Positions 43,567 to 53,642 of a stretch of DNA of 64,000 nt are shown here, in pieces. This DNA is from Vagococcus lutrae (GTDB lineage Bacteria; Bacillota; Bacilli; Lactobacillales; Vagococcaceae), in NCBI RefSeq assembly GCF_003987555.1, contig NZ_NGJW01000010.1, forward strand, positions 23,831-87,830. The letters are read 5' to 3'. Within the stretch, counting starts at the first letter, position 1. Every line of letters starts with the position of its first letter. The notes beneath the pieces are model-generated. The model saw only the letters and a list, made by a program, of their open reading frames with translations. It did no database searches and was not told the DNA's origin. The translations under genes were made by a program, and so were the position numbers.

Positions 43567-44562
43567 TTCCTTCGTTAATAATTCTTTAAATAGACCATAC
43601 ATAAAGTCATTTGAATCAAAGACTTGTAAATCATCAATGCCTTCGCCTAGTCCGACTAATTTTACCGGTAGTTTTAGCTCGTTGCGAATCGCTAAAATCA
43701 TTCCACCTTTAGCCGTACCATCTAATTTAGTTAAGACTAATCCAGTCACATCGGTCGTCTCTTTAAATTGCTTTGCTTGAACCATTGCATTTTGTCCCGT
43801 CGTCGCATCTACTACGAGTAACGTTTCATGTGGCGCTTCGGGGATTTCACGCTGAATAATTCGCTTCATCTTGGCTAACTCATTCATCAAGTTCACTTTG
43901 TTTTGTAAACGTCCCGCTGTATCAACTAACAAGATATCAGCATTTTCTTCTTTCGCTTTAACCAACGCATCATAGACAACTGAGGCCGGGTCTCCTCCAG
44001 CAGAGCCTCGCACTACATCGACTTGAGCACGCTCGCCCCAAACGACTAACTGGTCAATCGCTCCCGCACGAAATGTATCGGCTGCTGCTAAAATTACTTT
44101 TTTCCCTTGCTCACGATATTGGTTAGCCAACTTGCCGATACTCGTTGTTTTACCGACACCATTGACCCCTACAAATAACATCACAGTCAAGCCATCCGGA
44201 TTTAAATTCAAATCGTTTTGCTCATCCATGTCATTTTCTTCATAAATTTGAACTAATTTTTCAATAATCGCGTTTTGCAAGTCTTTAGGTGCTTTCGCAT
44301 TACGTAATTTGACTTCTTGACGCAATTCATCTGTGATTTTCATGGCTGTTTCAAACCCAACATCCGACATGATGAGTGTTTCTTCTAACTCTTCAAAGAA
44401 ATCTTCATCAACCGTTCGGAAACTTGCCATTAACTCATTTAAGACATCGGAAAAAGACTTACGCGTCTTTTCCAGTCCTTTTTCCATTTTGACTTGTTCT
44501 GGCGTGGCTTCTACTTTTTCTTCTCCCGTGAAGGCACGTTTCAGTTTATCAAAAAATCCCAT
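43555..44562 (-). CDS. ftsY: FtsY, signal recognition particle receptor
   Basis: GTPase of 335 residues that docks the SRP-ribosome complex at the membrane. A short charged N-terminal region (about 30 residues) precedes the four-helix N domain, then the G domain: G1 FVGVNGVGKTTSIGKLA, DTFRAGAIDQL, DTAGRLQNK and TKLDGTAKGG. The length is usual for Gram-positive FtsY. It is last in the rnc-smc-HAD-ftsY cluster, 12 bases after the HAD gene. Confidence 0.97.
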   Translation of the reverse strand: MGFFDKLKRAFTGEEKVEATPEQVKMEKGLEKTRKSFSDVLNELMASFRTVDEDFFEELEETLIMSDVGFETAMKITDELRQEVKLRNAKAPKDLQNAIIEKLVQIYEENDMDEQNDLNLNPDGLTVMLFVGVNGVGKTTSIGKLANQYREQGKKVILAAADTFRAGAIDQLVVWGERAQVDVVRGSAGGDPASVVYDALVKAKEENADILLVDTAGRLQNKVNLMNELAKMKRIIQREIPEAPHETLLVVDATTGQNAMVQAKQFKETTDVTGLVLTKLDGTAKGGMILAIRNELKLPVKLVGLGEGIDDLQVFDSNDFMYGLFKELLTKEKAD

Positions 44563-44574
44563 GTTAATATCCTC

Positions 44575-45393
44575 CTACTTTAAGACCCATGTTTCAATCG
44601 CGTGCGCAACGCCATCTTCTTCATTTGTTTTGGTCTCATATTGTGCTATTTCCTTAATAATTGGCGTAGCATTCCCCATTGCAACTCCAGTTCCTACAAA
44701 ATCAATCATAGAATAATCATTCTCTTCATCGCCTATTGCCATCATTTCACTCGCATCAATACCTAGAATATTACCCAGTGCCTCTAAGCCGTTTGCTTTA
44801 CTAACTGTTTTTGGAACAAATTCAAATAAATTTTGACCAGAGCGAACAATATTATATTTTTGATGAAACTGCTCGGGAATCGCTTGCTGTTTCTCTGTTA
44901 AATAGTTAGGGTCATCATTTGTCATCACCATTTTATGATAAGGTGTCTCAGCATCAAACTGACTAATGTGACGCTCTTCAAACGTTAAAATACGATTTAA
45001 GCGACCATAGACTGACTGCTGCGTGGGAACATTGGGCATCACTCGATATACCGTCGCTCCTGACACAATATCTGTTGATAAGTCTAATTCTTGAGATAGC
45101 TCGTAGATTTCTTGAATATTTTCAAGTGTCATGCGCGTTTCTGATAAACGTTCGCCCGTATGATTTTCTTGTATTAATCCACCATTTAACGTGACCGTGT
45201 AGTCACCAGAATCTGTCAAGCCTAACTCTTCTAACATCGGCAATACTGATTTTAAAGGTCGACCCGTGCAAAGTACCATTTTAACGCCTGCTGCTTTTCC
45301 TTTTTGAATCATCTCTTTGTTACGTGCTGAAATTTTCTTTTCATTGTTTAATAATGTGCCGTCTAAATCGATCGCCACTAATTTGATAGACAT
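44575..45393 (-). CDS. Cof-type HAD phosphatase
   Basis: HAD-IIB (Cof/YidA) sugar-phosphatase-like protein of 272 residues. Motif I AIDLDGTLLN (nucleophile Asp9), motif II VLCTGRP, and motif IV IGDEENDYSMID are all present, with the large cap domain between. It probably dephosphorylates sugar phosphates or flavin precursors; the substrate is unknown. It lies between smc (22 bases) and ftsY. Confidence 0.9.
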   Translation of the reverse strand: MSIKLVAIDLDGTLLNNEKKISARNKEMIQKGKAAGVKMVLCTGRPLKSVLPMLEELGLTDSGDYTVTLNGGLIQENHTGERLSETRMTLENIQEIYELSQELDLSTDIVSGATVYRVMPNVPTQQSVYGRLNRILTFEERHISQFDAETPYHKMVMTNDDPNYLTEKQQAIPEQFHQKYNIVRSGQNLFEFVPKTVSKANGLEALGNILGIDASEMMAIGDEENDYSMIDFVGTGVAMGNATPIIKEIAQYETKTNEEDGVAHAIETWVLK

Positions 45394-45415
45394 ATAACCC
45401 TTCCTATTCTATATA

Positions 45416-48400
45416 TTATGCTGTGAGCGTTTCATCGACATCTGTCATCTTAACAGATACCACTTGTGAAACGCCTGATTCTTCCATAGTAATACCATAC
45501 AATACATCTGCTGCTTCCATCGTTCCTTTACGGTGCGTAATAACGATGAATTGTGTGTCATTTTCAAACTCAGTTAAGTATCGCCCAAAACGTGCGACAT
45601 TCGCTTCATCTAAGGCTGCTTCAACCTCATCCAGCACACAAAATGGTACAGGACGTACTTGAATAATCGCAAACAGTAACGCAATTGCCGTCAATGCTCG
45701 TTCGCCACCTGATAAAAGACTTAGATTCTGCAATTTCTTACCCGGAGGTTGCGCGACAATCTCAATCCCAGTTGTAAGTAAATCATCTGGATTGGTTAAC
45801 TGTAAATCCGCATAACCACCACCGAACATCTGTGGAAACACCACTCGGAAACGGCCTTGAATCTCATAAAAGACTTTAGAAAATTGCTCTTTCACACTGA
45901 CATCCATCTCATCCATCGTTTCTAACAATGTTTCTTTTGCCTCTAATAAATCATCGCGTTGAGTTGTTAAAAACTCGTAACGCTCAGCGACTTGGTCATA
46001 TTGACTAATCGCATTGAGATTGACACTTCCTAACGCGCCAATTTGTTCTTTTAATGTTTGACGTTGTCTCTTTTTATCAGCAATCTCTGTTTCATTTAAT
46101 GGATACATTGCCACAGCTGCTTCATACGTAAGTTGATACTCTGTTTGTAAATAGTTCAAGCCACTATCCATGGCAATTTCTGCCTTAGAACATTGAACAT
46201 TTAAATCACTGATTTTTTCTAATAATTGTTCACGGTCATGATAAGCGACCGTTAGCGTTTCATCAGCTGCTTTTAACTTTTTCATTAACACGGCACGCTG
46301 CTCACGCAACTCGGTTATTGCCAATTGCAACGCTTGTTTTTCTTCTGTCCATTGTTGCATTTCTTGTTGAAGTTGCTCTTCTAAAGCTGTTTGTTCACTG
46401 CGGCTTAACACCAAACCATCTAATAACTGATCTAACTGGGAAATAGTCCCTTCCAATCGCTTGCACTCTTGCTCATAAAAAGCAATCTGACTCTCACAAT
46501 AACTCCGCTTTTCTTCACAAACAGCACGTTCTTGTTTCGCTTCAGCTAAATCATGATGATATTGTAAGCGACGCTCTTCTTTCGTGACATCATCTTCATT
46601 GGCTTGTTTAAGCTGTTCTTCTAACAAACGAATCGTTTCAGAAACGGCTACTTTTTGCTCAAGTAATCGTTGTTTTTCTTGTTCATACTCCGTCAAAAAG
46701 TCGCTAATTTCCTGTGTATCATAACGCGCCACTTCATATTCTCGTTTGACCTGTCCTAATTCTGCTTCGTAAAGAGCGACTTGATGCTCATGTTTTTGGA
46801 CTATTAGGCGTTGTTTCTCTCCTACTTCTTTTAAGACTTGCACCTCGTTTTGATGTGTTAGCCACGATTCTTTTAATTGTGCTACGTTAGTTTCTTTGGC
46901 AATTTGTTCTTCTTTTAATTCTTGTAGTTTTCTTTTTAATGTTTGCTCTTCATTAGCAAGTCCCAGTAAACTTCCTTGGCTACCATACTTCGTTGCACCA
47001 CCTGTCATCGACCCTCCAGGATTAATAATATCTCCTTCTAATGATACAATACGGTACTTAAAGTTTAACATACGTGCTAATTCATTGGCAGATGATAGGT
47101 CTTTGGCAATAATCGTACGACCTAGTACACTGGCAATAATTGCTTTTAAACGAGCATCTTCATAAGATACTAATGCTTCAGCCAATCCGATAAATCCTTC
47201 ATGTGAACGACATTGAGCTAAGACAGTATCTGATAACGTACGACCTTGAATGACTGTTAAAGGAAGGAATGTCGCACGCCCTTGCTTTTTGCTCTTCAAA
47301 TAAGTAATAGCCTTACGTGCACTACTTTCGTCTTCCACTACAATGTGCTGCGCAGCTGCTCCTAATGCTGTTTCTATACCTAAAGTGTACGCTGGCGGTA
47401 CTGAAATCAACTCGGCCAATGCTCCTATAATACCAGGCAAACGTTCTCTTTGCGTTAAGACCGCTTTAACCCCTTGATAGAAGCCAGAATAGTTATCTTG
47501 TAACTGAGAAACACTTTTATAGCGAGCTTGTACTTGTTGGACTTGTTTCATCGCATCATACATCCGTTGCTCACTCAAACGGTATTTTTCTTCCAGCTGA
47601 GTTAGTGTCTCTACGGCTTTTTGATACGTCTCACGCTGTGTGATTAAACTCGCTTCCGCTTCTTGTTTCTGTCTTAACTCAGACGCTAACATATTTTCTA
47701 ATTCTAATTTCTTCTGTTCAATATCGGTTAATCGTGAAATGCCGTGCTCATTTCGACGAGTTTCTTGTTCATATTGTTTCTCTAAATGCTTTAAGTCGTT
47801 ATTGGTATTCGCTTGTTGCTGCATATTTTCTAATAAATCGGAACGAATCTTTTCGACTTGTTCTTTACTATCTAACGCCAAATTTGCTTGCTGATTTTCC
47901 AATCGCTTAATAGTTTGATTAATGCCATCTAATTGTTGCTCAAGTGCTTGTTGCTCTTTTTCTAGATTTAACTGTTGCGCTCGATGATCGTTTAATAAGC
48001 GCAAGGCTTCCGTTCGTTGTCTTTGATTATCTTCTGTTGTTTGGGTTGCATTTTTTGACCGTTCTAGCCACACATTACGCTTACCTTCTACCTGCTCAAA
48101 GTGTTCCGTGGCAATTAATAATGCCCCTTGCTTATCTTCTAACTGTTTATCTAACTGCTGTTGCTCTTTTTCTGCTACGGCAATACGTTGTTCTTCTTCT
48201 TCTATTTTTCGTCTCAACGCTTCAAGTTCACGGTCGATTTTTTCTTTATCACGAGAAAGACATGCCCACCGTTCTTTATTTTCCGAGATATCCCATGCCA
48301 TTAAGCCGACATCCATCTGTTTAAACGTTGTTTGCCATTCCTGATATTGTTTCGCTTTTTCACGTTCAGCTTTTAAAGGCTCTAACTGAACCTCTAATTC

Positions 48401-48988
48401 ATAAATAATATCACGCACACGACTCAAATTTTCATCTGTCGCTAATAGTTTCTTTTCCGCTTGTTGTTTTCGCTGTTTATACTTAAGTACACCAGCTGCT
48501 TCTTCAAAAATACCTCGTCGTTCCTCAGGTTTGCTATTAAATATACTTTCAACTTTTCCTTGCGAAATAATTGAAAAAGATTCTTTTCCTAATCCCGAAT
48601 CCATAAACAATTCTACAATATCTTTCAAACGACAGCGTTGCTTGTTTAAAAAGAAATCACTCTCACCAGAACGGCTTAGTCTTCTCGTGACACTAATTTC
48701 GCTATAAGCAACGGGTAAATACCCACTTTCGTTATCTAGCACTAATGTGACTTCCGCAATATTTAAAGGAGAACGTTTTTGCGTACCTGAAAATATCACA
48801 TCTGGCATTTTCCCCCCTCGAAGATTTTTGGCAGACTGTTCGCCTAATACCCATCTAATCGCGTCGGTGATATTACTTTTACCACTACCATTAGGGCCGA
48901 CAACGGCAGTTAATCCTTGGTCAAATTCGATGGTGGTTCTTTCTGCAAAGGACTTAAATCCCGCTATTTCCATTTTCTTCAAATACAT
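45416..48988 (-). CDS. smc: SMC, chromosome condensation and segregation ATPase
   Basis: SMC of 1190 residues, the core of the condensin complex with ScpA and ScpB. Walker A GPNGSGKSN is at residues 32-40; two long coiled coils flank the hinge (about 510-680; GIIGALAELISVPPAYTLGIETALG to GGATKYGSQG). The signature LSGGERALTAIALLFAI and Walker B PFCVLDEVEAALDEAN close the head. All motifs and the full length are intact. It follows rnc by 36 bases. Confidence 0.98.
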   Translation of the reverse strand: MYLKKMEIAGFKSFAERTTIEFDQGLTAVVGPNGSGKSNITDAIRWVLGEQSAKNLRGGKMPDVIFSGTQKRSPLNIAEVTLVLDNESGYLPVAYSEISVTRRLSRSGESDFFLNKQRCRLKDIVELFMDSGLGKESFSIISQGKVESIFNSKPEERRGIFEEAAGVLKYKQRKQQAEKKLLATDENLSRVRDIIYELEVQLEPLKAEREKAKQYQEWQTTFKQMDVGLMAWDISENKERWACLSRDKEKIDRELEALRRKIEEEEQRIAVAEKEQQQLDKQLEDKQGALLIATEHFEQVEGKRNVWLERSKNATQTTEDNQRQRTEALRLLNDHRAQQLNLEKEQQALEQQLDGINQTIKRLENQQANLALDSKEQVEKIRSDLLENMQQQANTNNDLKHLEKQYEQETRRNEHGISRLTDIEQKKLELENMLASELRQKQEAEASLITQRETYQKAVETLTQLEEKYRLSEQRMYDAMKQVQQVQARYKSVSQLQDNYSGFYQGVKAVLTQRERLPGIIGALAELISVPPAYTLGIETALGAAAQHIVVEDESSARKAITYLKSKKQGRATFLPLTVIQGRTLSDTVLAQCRSHEGFIGLAEALVSYEDARLKAIIASVLGRTIIAKDLSSANELARMLNFKYRIVSLEGDIINPGGSMTGGATKYGSQGSLLGLANEEQTLKRKLQELKEEQIAKETNVAQLKESWLTHQNEVQVLKEVGEKQRLIVQKHEHQVALYEAELGQVKREYEVARYDTQEISDFLTEYEQEKQRLLEQKVAVSETIRLLEEQLKQANEDDVTKEERRLQYHHDLAEAKQERAVCEEKRSYCESQIAFYEQECKRLEGTISQLDQLLDGLVLSRSEQTALEEQLQQEMQQWTEEKQALQLAITELREQRAVLMKKLKAADETLTVAYHDREQLLEKISDLNVQCSKAEIAMDSGLNYLQTEYQLTYEAAVAMYPLNETEIADKKRQRQTLKEQIGALGSVNLNAISQYDQVAERYEFLTTQRDDLLEAKETLLETMDEMDVSVKEQFSKVFYEIQGRFRVVFPQMFGGGYADLQLTNPDDLLTTGIEIVAQPPGKKLQNLSLLSGGERALTAIALLFAIIQVRPVPFCVLDEVEAALDEANVARFGRYLTEFENDTQFIVITHRKGTMEAADVLYGITMEESGVSQVVSVKMTDVDETLTA

Positions 48989-49024
48989 GAGTCAAAGACT
49001 CCTTTCTCAAAACATGCTCATCGT

Positions 49025-49723
49025 TTATTTAGAAGGGGTCAATTTACGAATGGCTTGTGCTGCCGCCTGTTGCTCAGCAATCTTTTTGGACTTACCACTA
49101 CCCGTCCCGATGACTTCCCCACGCACTACAACATTAACAAAAAATTCACGCGCATGAGCAGGACCTTCTTCTTTTGTTAATTGATACTCGATTTTTACGT
49201 CTCCGTTTTTTTGTAAAATCTCTTGTAAGGCCGTCTTATGATCTACTTCATCTAAGAACATACCTGCTTGTATTTTTGGAAAAATAACTTGTCCAATAAA
49301 TTTTTCTAATGCTGGTAATCCTTGATCTAAGTATAAAGCTCCTAGAAAGGCCTCAAACAAATCACAAAGTAACGAGGCACGCTGTCTACCATTTGAATTT
49401 TCTTCGCCCTTACCCAGCTTAATAAATTGATCAAACTGACATTCTTTAGCAAACTTAGCTAAGCTATCTTCGCAAACAATTGCCGCTCGCATTTTCGTTA
49501 ATTTTCCTTCCGGCATTTGAGGGTATAGTTGATATAAATATTCTGAAATCACTAAATCTAAGGCTGCATCTCCCAAAAATTCTAGGCGTTCATTATCTTG
49601 TAAGCCTAAATGACGATGCTCATTTACGTAAGATGAATGAGTAAACGCCTGTTCTAATAAATCTGGCTTTTTAAATTCAATCTGATACCTCTTTTCAATC
49701 TGTTGACTCAATGATGACAACAT
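49025..49723 (-). CDS. rnc: Ribonuclease III
   Basis: Double-strand-specific endoribonuclease of 232 residues for rRNA and mRNA processing. The signature NERLEFLGDAALDLVISEYLY and the second acidic pair DLFEAFLGALYLD define the catalytic domain; a dsRNA-binding domain (KTALQEILQKNGDVKIEY to KKIAEQQAAAQAI) follows. The start is MLSSLSQQ, with AGAGGAGAG before it; a 33-codon upstream extension is rejected as it has no such site. It is the first gene of rnc-smc-HAD-ftsY. Confidence 0.96.
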   Translation of the reverse strand: MLSSLSQQIEKRYQIEFKKPDLLEQAFTHSSYVNEHRHLGLQDNERLEFLGDAALDLVISEYLYQLYPQMPEGKLTKMRAAIVCEDSLAKFAKECQFDQFIKLGKGEENSNGRQRASLLCDLFEAFLGALYLDQGLPALEKFIGQVIFPKIQAGMFLDEVDHKTALQEILQKNGDVKIEYQLTKEEGPAHAREFFVNVVVRGEVIGTGSGKSKKIAEQQAAAQAIRKLTPSK

Positions 49724-49759
49724 GTCTATCTCTCCTCTATGATAATGTCTATCTTCCTT

Positions 49760-49789
49760 ATTATACTTCTTTTTACAACAAATTAACAA
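49760..49789 (-). promoter_or_regulatory. Promoter of the rnc-smc-ftsY cluster
   Basis: Minus-strand TTGTTA (49784-49789), 18 bases, TATAAT (49760-49765), about 37 bases before rnc. Confidence 0.65.
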
Positions 49790-49804
49790 CATTCTATATA
49801 AAAC

Positions 49805-49838
49805 AAAAAAACTGAAAGTCAAAGACTTTCAGTTTTTT
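49805..49838 (-). terminator. Terminator of the distal opp binding-protein gene
   Basis: ACTGAAAGTC, AAA, GACTTTCAGT with A- and T-runs on both sides, just after the oppA-type gene and before the rnc promoter. Confidence 0.92.
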
Positions 49839-49843
49839 TAAAA

Positions 49844-51643
49844 TTAGCGTTTGTCTTCAGAAACTCCGATATCATACCAGAACTCTTTCGCATTATGAGA
49901 CCAGTCCAGACCTGTTACACGTTCGTGTACTGGTAAGACCTCATTTCTGTATAATGATGGAATAACAAAGGCTTGCTCTTTCGCATATGCTTGCCAATCA
50001 TCAAATGCTTTCTTACGGAAGTCCGCATCAAATGAGTCATTTGAATCAATAGCATCTAGCAATTTGTCATTTTCATCATCAGCAAAACGAGTGTAGTTAA
50101 ATGCTGAATGACGTCCATATAATCCTGTTGGTGAAGGGTCAGAACCTGTTCCCCAAGCGCCTTGGTAAACATCTACTTCTGGGTCATCGTTCTTCAATTT
50201 ATCATAGAACGCTTGGAAATCGATTAGACGTCCAGTTGTTAATTCTACATTCAAACCAATATCTTTCCACTCTTGTACGTAGTAGTCAGCTAATGGTTGA
50301 GCTGTTTCACCGCCCGACATTGAGGCAAACTTGATAACTAATGGCTCACCGTTTTTATCTTCTACGAAACCGTCACCGTCAGTGTCTTTATAACCCGCAT
50401 CTGCAAGTAATTTTTTCGCTTTTTCTTTGTCTTGTGTGTATCCTTCTTGTTTATCGTTATGGAAAGTACCAAAGACTGGTGGAATTAATGTTGTCGCATT
50501 TGAACGTAAACCATTGTAGAATTTCTCACCTACTTGGTCATTGTTAACTGCGTATCCCATTGCTTGACGAAGGTTTTTATCTGCCATTTTTGATTCTGGA
50601 TCGTATTTAACTTCTTCAGCGTCTCCATCCCATTTACCTAACTTAAATCCGATATAAGTATAAGCTAATTCTTGACGACCTAACATTTCATAACCATCAA
50701 CATTTTCATAAGTTGGATAAATATCGGTTGGCATTGAAATCGCGATATCAAATTGTTTTGCTTTTAGTGCTTCAACAATAGATGAAGTCGGTGTTGATTT
50801 AAAGGTAATTTTGCTTAGTTTTGGTTTACCTTTATAGTAATGCTCATTTGGTACGTACTCAACAGATTCACCAGGTACAATCTTATTCATAACGTATGGA
50901 CCAAATGTTACTGGTTTTTTACGAACAGCATCTGATGATTCTAAGTCTTTCACTGGAATATCTTTTAAAACATGTTTTGGTGCTGCGTATGACCAAATAC
51001 CGCCACCAGCTTGTTGCATACCTGGGTTCATCTCTTTATATTCGATTGTTAATGTTTTATCGTCCACTTTTTTAATACCAGAGATTGAATCAGCACTACC
51101 ATCGTGATATTCTTCCATTCCGACAATGTTACGGAAGTTACTGTCATAACGAACACCTGTATAGTCTTTATGGCCGATAATTTCATAAGAATACATGATA
51201 TCATCTGCAACTAATGGTTCTCCGTCTGACCATTTCACATCTTCTTGAATAGTGATTGTTGCTTTTTTATTATCAACATCTAAGTCTAAGGCTGCAATAC
51301 CATCGTTTGTAATAACAAAGTCTTCATCGGTAGTAAACAAGCTACCATGTGAAGGTCCCATAAAACGTGCATCATAGGCATCTTCATATAGCTCCCATAG
51401 GAAAACACCTTTAAATTGAGTATCTGTTACAACAGCGACATCTAATTCGCCACCCTCTTTAGCCTCTTTCGTGTTTGAGACTTTGATAGGAAACTCTAAT
51501 GTGGCTTTAGAATCTTTTTTAGCTGTTTGCTTAGCATCTTTACTATCTGCTTTTTTGTCGCCACCACCATTACCACATGCCGCTAACGTCAATGCTGCGA
51601 CTGTTGTTAACGTTAATAGACCGATAACATTTTTCTTCTTCAT
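49844..51643 (-). CDS. oppA: OppA-type oligopeptide-binding lipoprotein, distal copy
   Basis: SBP_bac_5 lipoprotein of 599 residues that binds peptides for the Opp importer. The signal ends in LAAC, with Cys23 lipidated. Blocks include VAVVTDTQFKGVFLWELYED, WSDGEPLVADDIMYSYEIIGHKDYTGVRYDSNF and NLRQAMGYAVNNDQVG. It is nearly collinear with the other copy (51840-53618), with very similar sequence throughout, pointing to tandem duplication. It has its own promoter and terminator, so its level can differ from the rest of the operon. Confidence 0.93.
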   Translation of the reverse strand: MKKKNVIGLLTLTTVAALTLAACGNGGGDKKADSKDAKQTAKKDSKATLEFPIKVSNTKEAKEGGELDVAVVTDTQFKGVFLWELYEDAYDARFMGPSHGSLFTTDEDFVITNDGIAALDLDVDNKKATITIQEDVKWSDGEPLVADDIMYSYEIIGHKDYTGVRYDSNFRNIVGMEEYHDGSADSISGIKKVDDKTLTIEYKEMNPGMQQAGGGIWSYAAPKHVLKDIPVKDLESSDAVRKKPVTFGPYVMNKIVPGESVEYVPNEHYYKGKPKLSKITFKSTPTSSIVEALKAKQFDIAISMPTDIYPTYENVDGYEMLGRQELAYTYIGFKLGKWDGDAEEVKYDPESKMADKNLRQAMGYAVNNDQVGEKFYNGLRSNATTLIPPVFGTFHNDKQEGYTQDKEKAKKLLADAGYKDTDGDGFVEDKNGEPLVIKFASMSGGETAQPLADYYVQEWKDIGLNVELTTGRLIDFQAFYDKLKNDDPEVDVYQGAWGTGSDPSPTGLYGRHSAFNYTRFADDENDKLLDAIDSNDSFDADFRKKAFDDWQAYAKEQAFVIPSLYRNEVLPVHERVTGLDWSHNAKEFWYDIGVSEDKR

Positions 51644-51697
51644 ATTGCTTCCCCCTTAAATTAAAAAATAATGAGATTATTAAAGTTCGATAACAAT

Positions 51698-51726
51698 ATG
51701 ATATAACACATTTCATTTTATTGCAA
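51698..51726 (-). promoter_or_regulatory. Promoter of the distal oppA copy
   Basis: Minus-strand TTGCAA (51721-51726), 17 bases, TATCAT (51698-51703), about 55 bases before the gene, in the gap between the two oppA copies. Confidence 0.6.
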
Positions 51727-51800
51727 TCTTTTTTCAATAAATATTTTATTTTGTTATATTTAAATGGCTTTAAAGTTAATTTATAAGCGTTTGTAACAAA

Positions 51801-51835
51801 AAAAGAAGTTTCTCATTAAATGAGAAACTTCTTTT
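51801..51835 (-). terminator. Terminator between the two oppA copies
   Basis: AAAAGAAGTTTCTCATT and its complement form a perfect 17-bp stem with a one-base centre; U-rich tail on the minus strand. Confidence 0.88.
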
Positions 51836-51839
51836 AATC

Positions 51840-53618
51840 TTATCTTGTTTCAGATGTCACACCGATTTCGTCCCATAGATTATAATTGTTACTTGCCCAA
51901 TTTAATCCTGTTACACGAGTGCTAACTGGTAACACTTCATTACGGTACAATGTTGGAATAACGAATGCTTGATCAGCAGCATATTCTTGCCACTCATCAA
52001 ATGCTTTCTTACGGTAGTCAGCATCAAATGATTCATTTGAATCGATTTTCGCTAATAGCTCATCATTTTTCTCATCTGAGAAACGAGAGTAGTTAAAGGC
52101 TGAATTACGACCGTATAAGCCAGTTGGTGATGGATCCATACCTGTTCCCCAAGCGCCTTGGAAAACGTCAATTTCAGGATCATCATTTTTCAACTTGTCA
52201 TAGAATGCTTGGAAGTCAATTAAACGTCCTGTTGATAATTCAACATTTAAACCGATATCTTTCCACTCTTGCACATAGTAGTCAGCTAATGGTTGGGCTG
52301 TTTCGCCACCAGCCATAGACGCAAACTTGATAACTAATGGCTCACCGTTTTTATCTTCTACAAAACCGTCACCATCAGTATCTTTATAACCAGCATCTGC
52401 TAAAAGTTTTTTCGCTTTTTCTTTATCTTGTGTATAACCTTCTACTTTATCATTATGGAATGATTTAAAGACAGGTGGAATTAGAGAAGTCGCGTTAGAA
52501 CGTAAACCATGATAGAATTTTTGTCCTACTTGGTCGTTGTTTACTGCATAACCCATCGCTTGACGTAAGTTTTTGTCCGCCATCTTAGCTTCTGGATCAG
52601 TTACTACTTCATCTTTATCCGCATCCCATTTACCTAATTTAAATCCTACATAAGTATAAGATAATTGAGGACGTCCTAGCATTTCATAACCTTCGACATC
52701 TTGATATGTATCATAGATATCTGTTGGCATTGATAGAACCATATCAAATTGTTTCGCTTTTAAAGCTTCCACAATTGACGCAGTTGGTGTTGAACGTAAC
52801 ACTAACTTGTCCATTTTTGGTTTACCTTTGTAGTAATGCTCATTTGCCACATACTCAACAGATTCACCTGGTGTAATTTTATTCATTACATATGGACCAA
52901 ATGTTACTGGATTTTTACGAACAGCATCAGAAGATTCTAAATCCTTGATAGCAATGTCTTTTAGGACATGTTTTGGTGCTGCGTATGACCAAATACCACC
53001 ACCAGCTTGTTGCATACCTGGGTTCATCTCTTTGTAATTGATTTCGATTGTTTTATCATCAATTGCTTTGATACCAGAGATAGTATCTGCTGTCCCTTCA
53101 TGATATTCATCCATTCCAACAATGTTACGGAAGTTACTATCATAACGAACACCTGTATAGTCTTTATGACCGATGATTTCATATGAATAAATCATATCTT
53201 CAGCTTTAACTGGTTCGCCATCTGACCATTTTACATCTTCTTGCAATGTAATTGTTGCTTTTTTGTTATCGACGTCTAAGTCTAGTTTTGCAATACCGTC
53301 ATCATTAATCACAAAGTCTTCGTCAGTTGCAAATAAGCTACCGTGAGAAGGGCTCATGAATTGGGCATCAAAATTGTCTTCGTATAATTCCCATAAAAAG
53401 ACGCCTTTAAACTGTGTATCTGTTACAACAGCTACTTCTAAAGTTTGACCATCAATGGCTTCAGCAGTATTGGAAGCTTCTATTGGAAATTCGATAGCCG
53501 TTGTGTCGTTTGATGCTTGTTTATTGTCATCTTTTTTGCCACCATTACCACATGCTGCTAGTGTCAGTGTTGCTGCAGTTGCCATCGTTACAACTGCAAT
53601 AATATTACGTTTTTTCAT
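51840..53618 (-). CDS. oppA: OppA-type oligopeptide-binding lipoprotein, proximal copy
   Basis: Paralogue of the previous protein, 592 residues, with the lipobox LAAC at Cys23. It is the SBP cotranscribed with oppDFBC, 24 bases after oppC. Differences from the distal copy concentrate in the mature N-terminus and scattered surface positions, while long stretches (for instance around YSYEIIGHKDYTGVRYDSNF) are identical. Two binding proteins could widen the peptide range of one permease, or one could serve in pheromone uptake. Confidence 0.93.
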   Translation of the reverse strand: MKKRNIIAVVTMATAATLTLAACGNGGKKDDNKQASNDTTAIEFPIEASNTAEAIDGQTLEVAVVTDTQFKGVFLWELYEDNFDAQFMSPSHGSLFATDEDFVINDDGIAKLDLDVDNKKATITLQEDVKWSDGEPVKAEDMIYSYEIIGHKDYTGVRYDSNFRNIVGMDEYHEGTADTISGIKAIDDKTIEINYKEMNPGMQQAGGGIWSYAAPKHVLKDIAIKDLESSDAVRKNPVTFGPYVMNKITPGESVEYVANEHYYKGKPKMDKLVLRSTPTASIVEALKAKQFDMVLSMPTDIYDTYQDVEGYEMLGRPQLSYTYVGFKLGKWDADKDEVVTDPEAKMADKNLRQAMGYAVNNDQVGQKFYHGLRSNATSLIPPVFKSFHNDKVEGYTQDKEKAKKLLADAGYKDTDGDGFVEDKNGEPLVIKFASMAGGETAQPLADYYVQEWKDIGLNVELSTGRLIDFQAFYDKLKNDDPEIDVFQGAWGTGMDPSPTGLYGRNSAFNYSRFSDEKNDELLAKIDSNESFDADYRKKAFDEWQEYAADQAFVIPTLYRNEVLPVSTRVTGLNWASNNYNLWDEIGVTSETR

Positions 53619-53642
53619 AGCGTGTGTTTCCCCCTTGTTTTT

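Noticed and set aside
44333..44716. 127-codon plus-strand frame across ftsY and the HAD gene
   Set aside because: Shadow of two well-supported genes on the other strand, low-complexity serine-rich product.
47944..48324. 126-codon plus-strand frame inside smc
   Set aside because: Antisense to coiled-coil coding sequence, which often gives leucine-rich open shadows.
49724..49822. N-terminal extension of RNase III
   Set aside because: It would include the promoter -10 and -35 region and lacks a ribosome-binding site; family members start near MLSSLSQQ.
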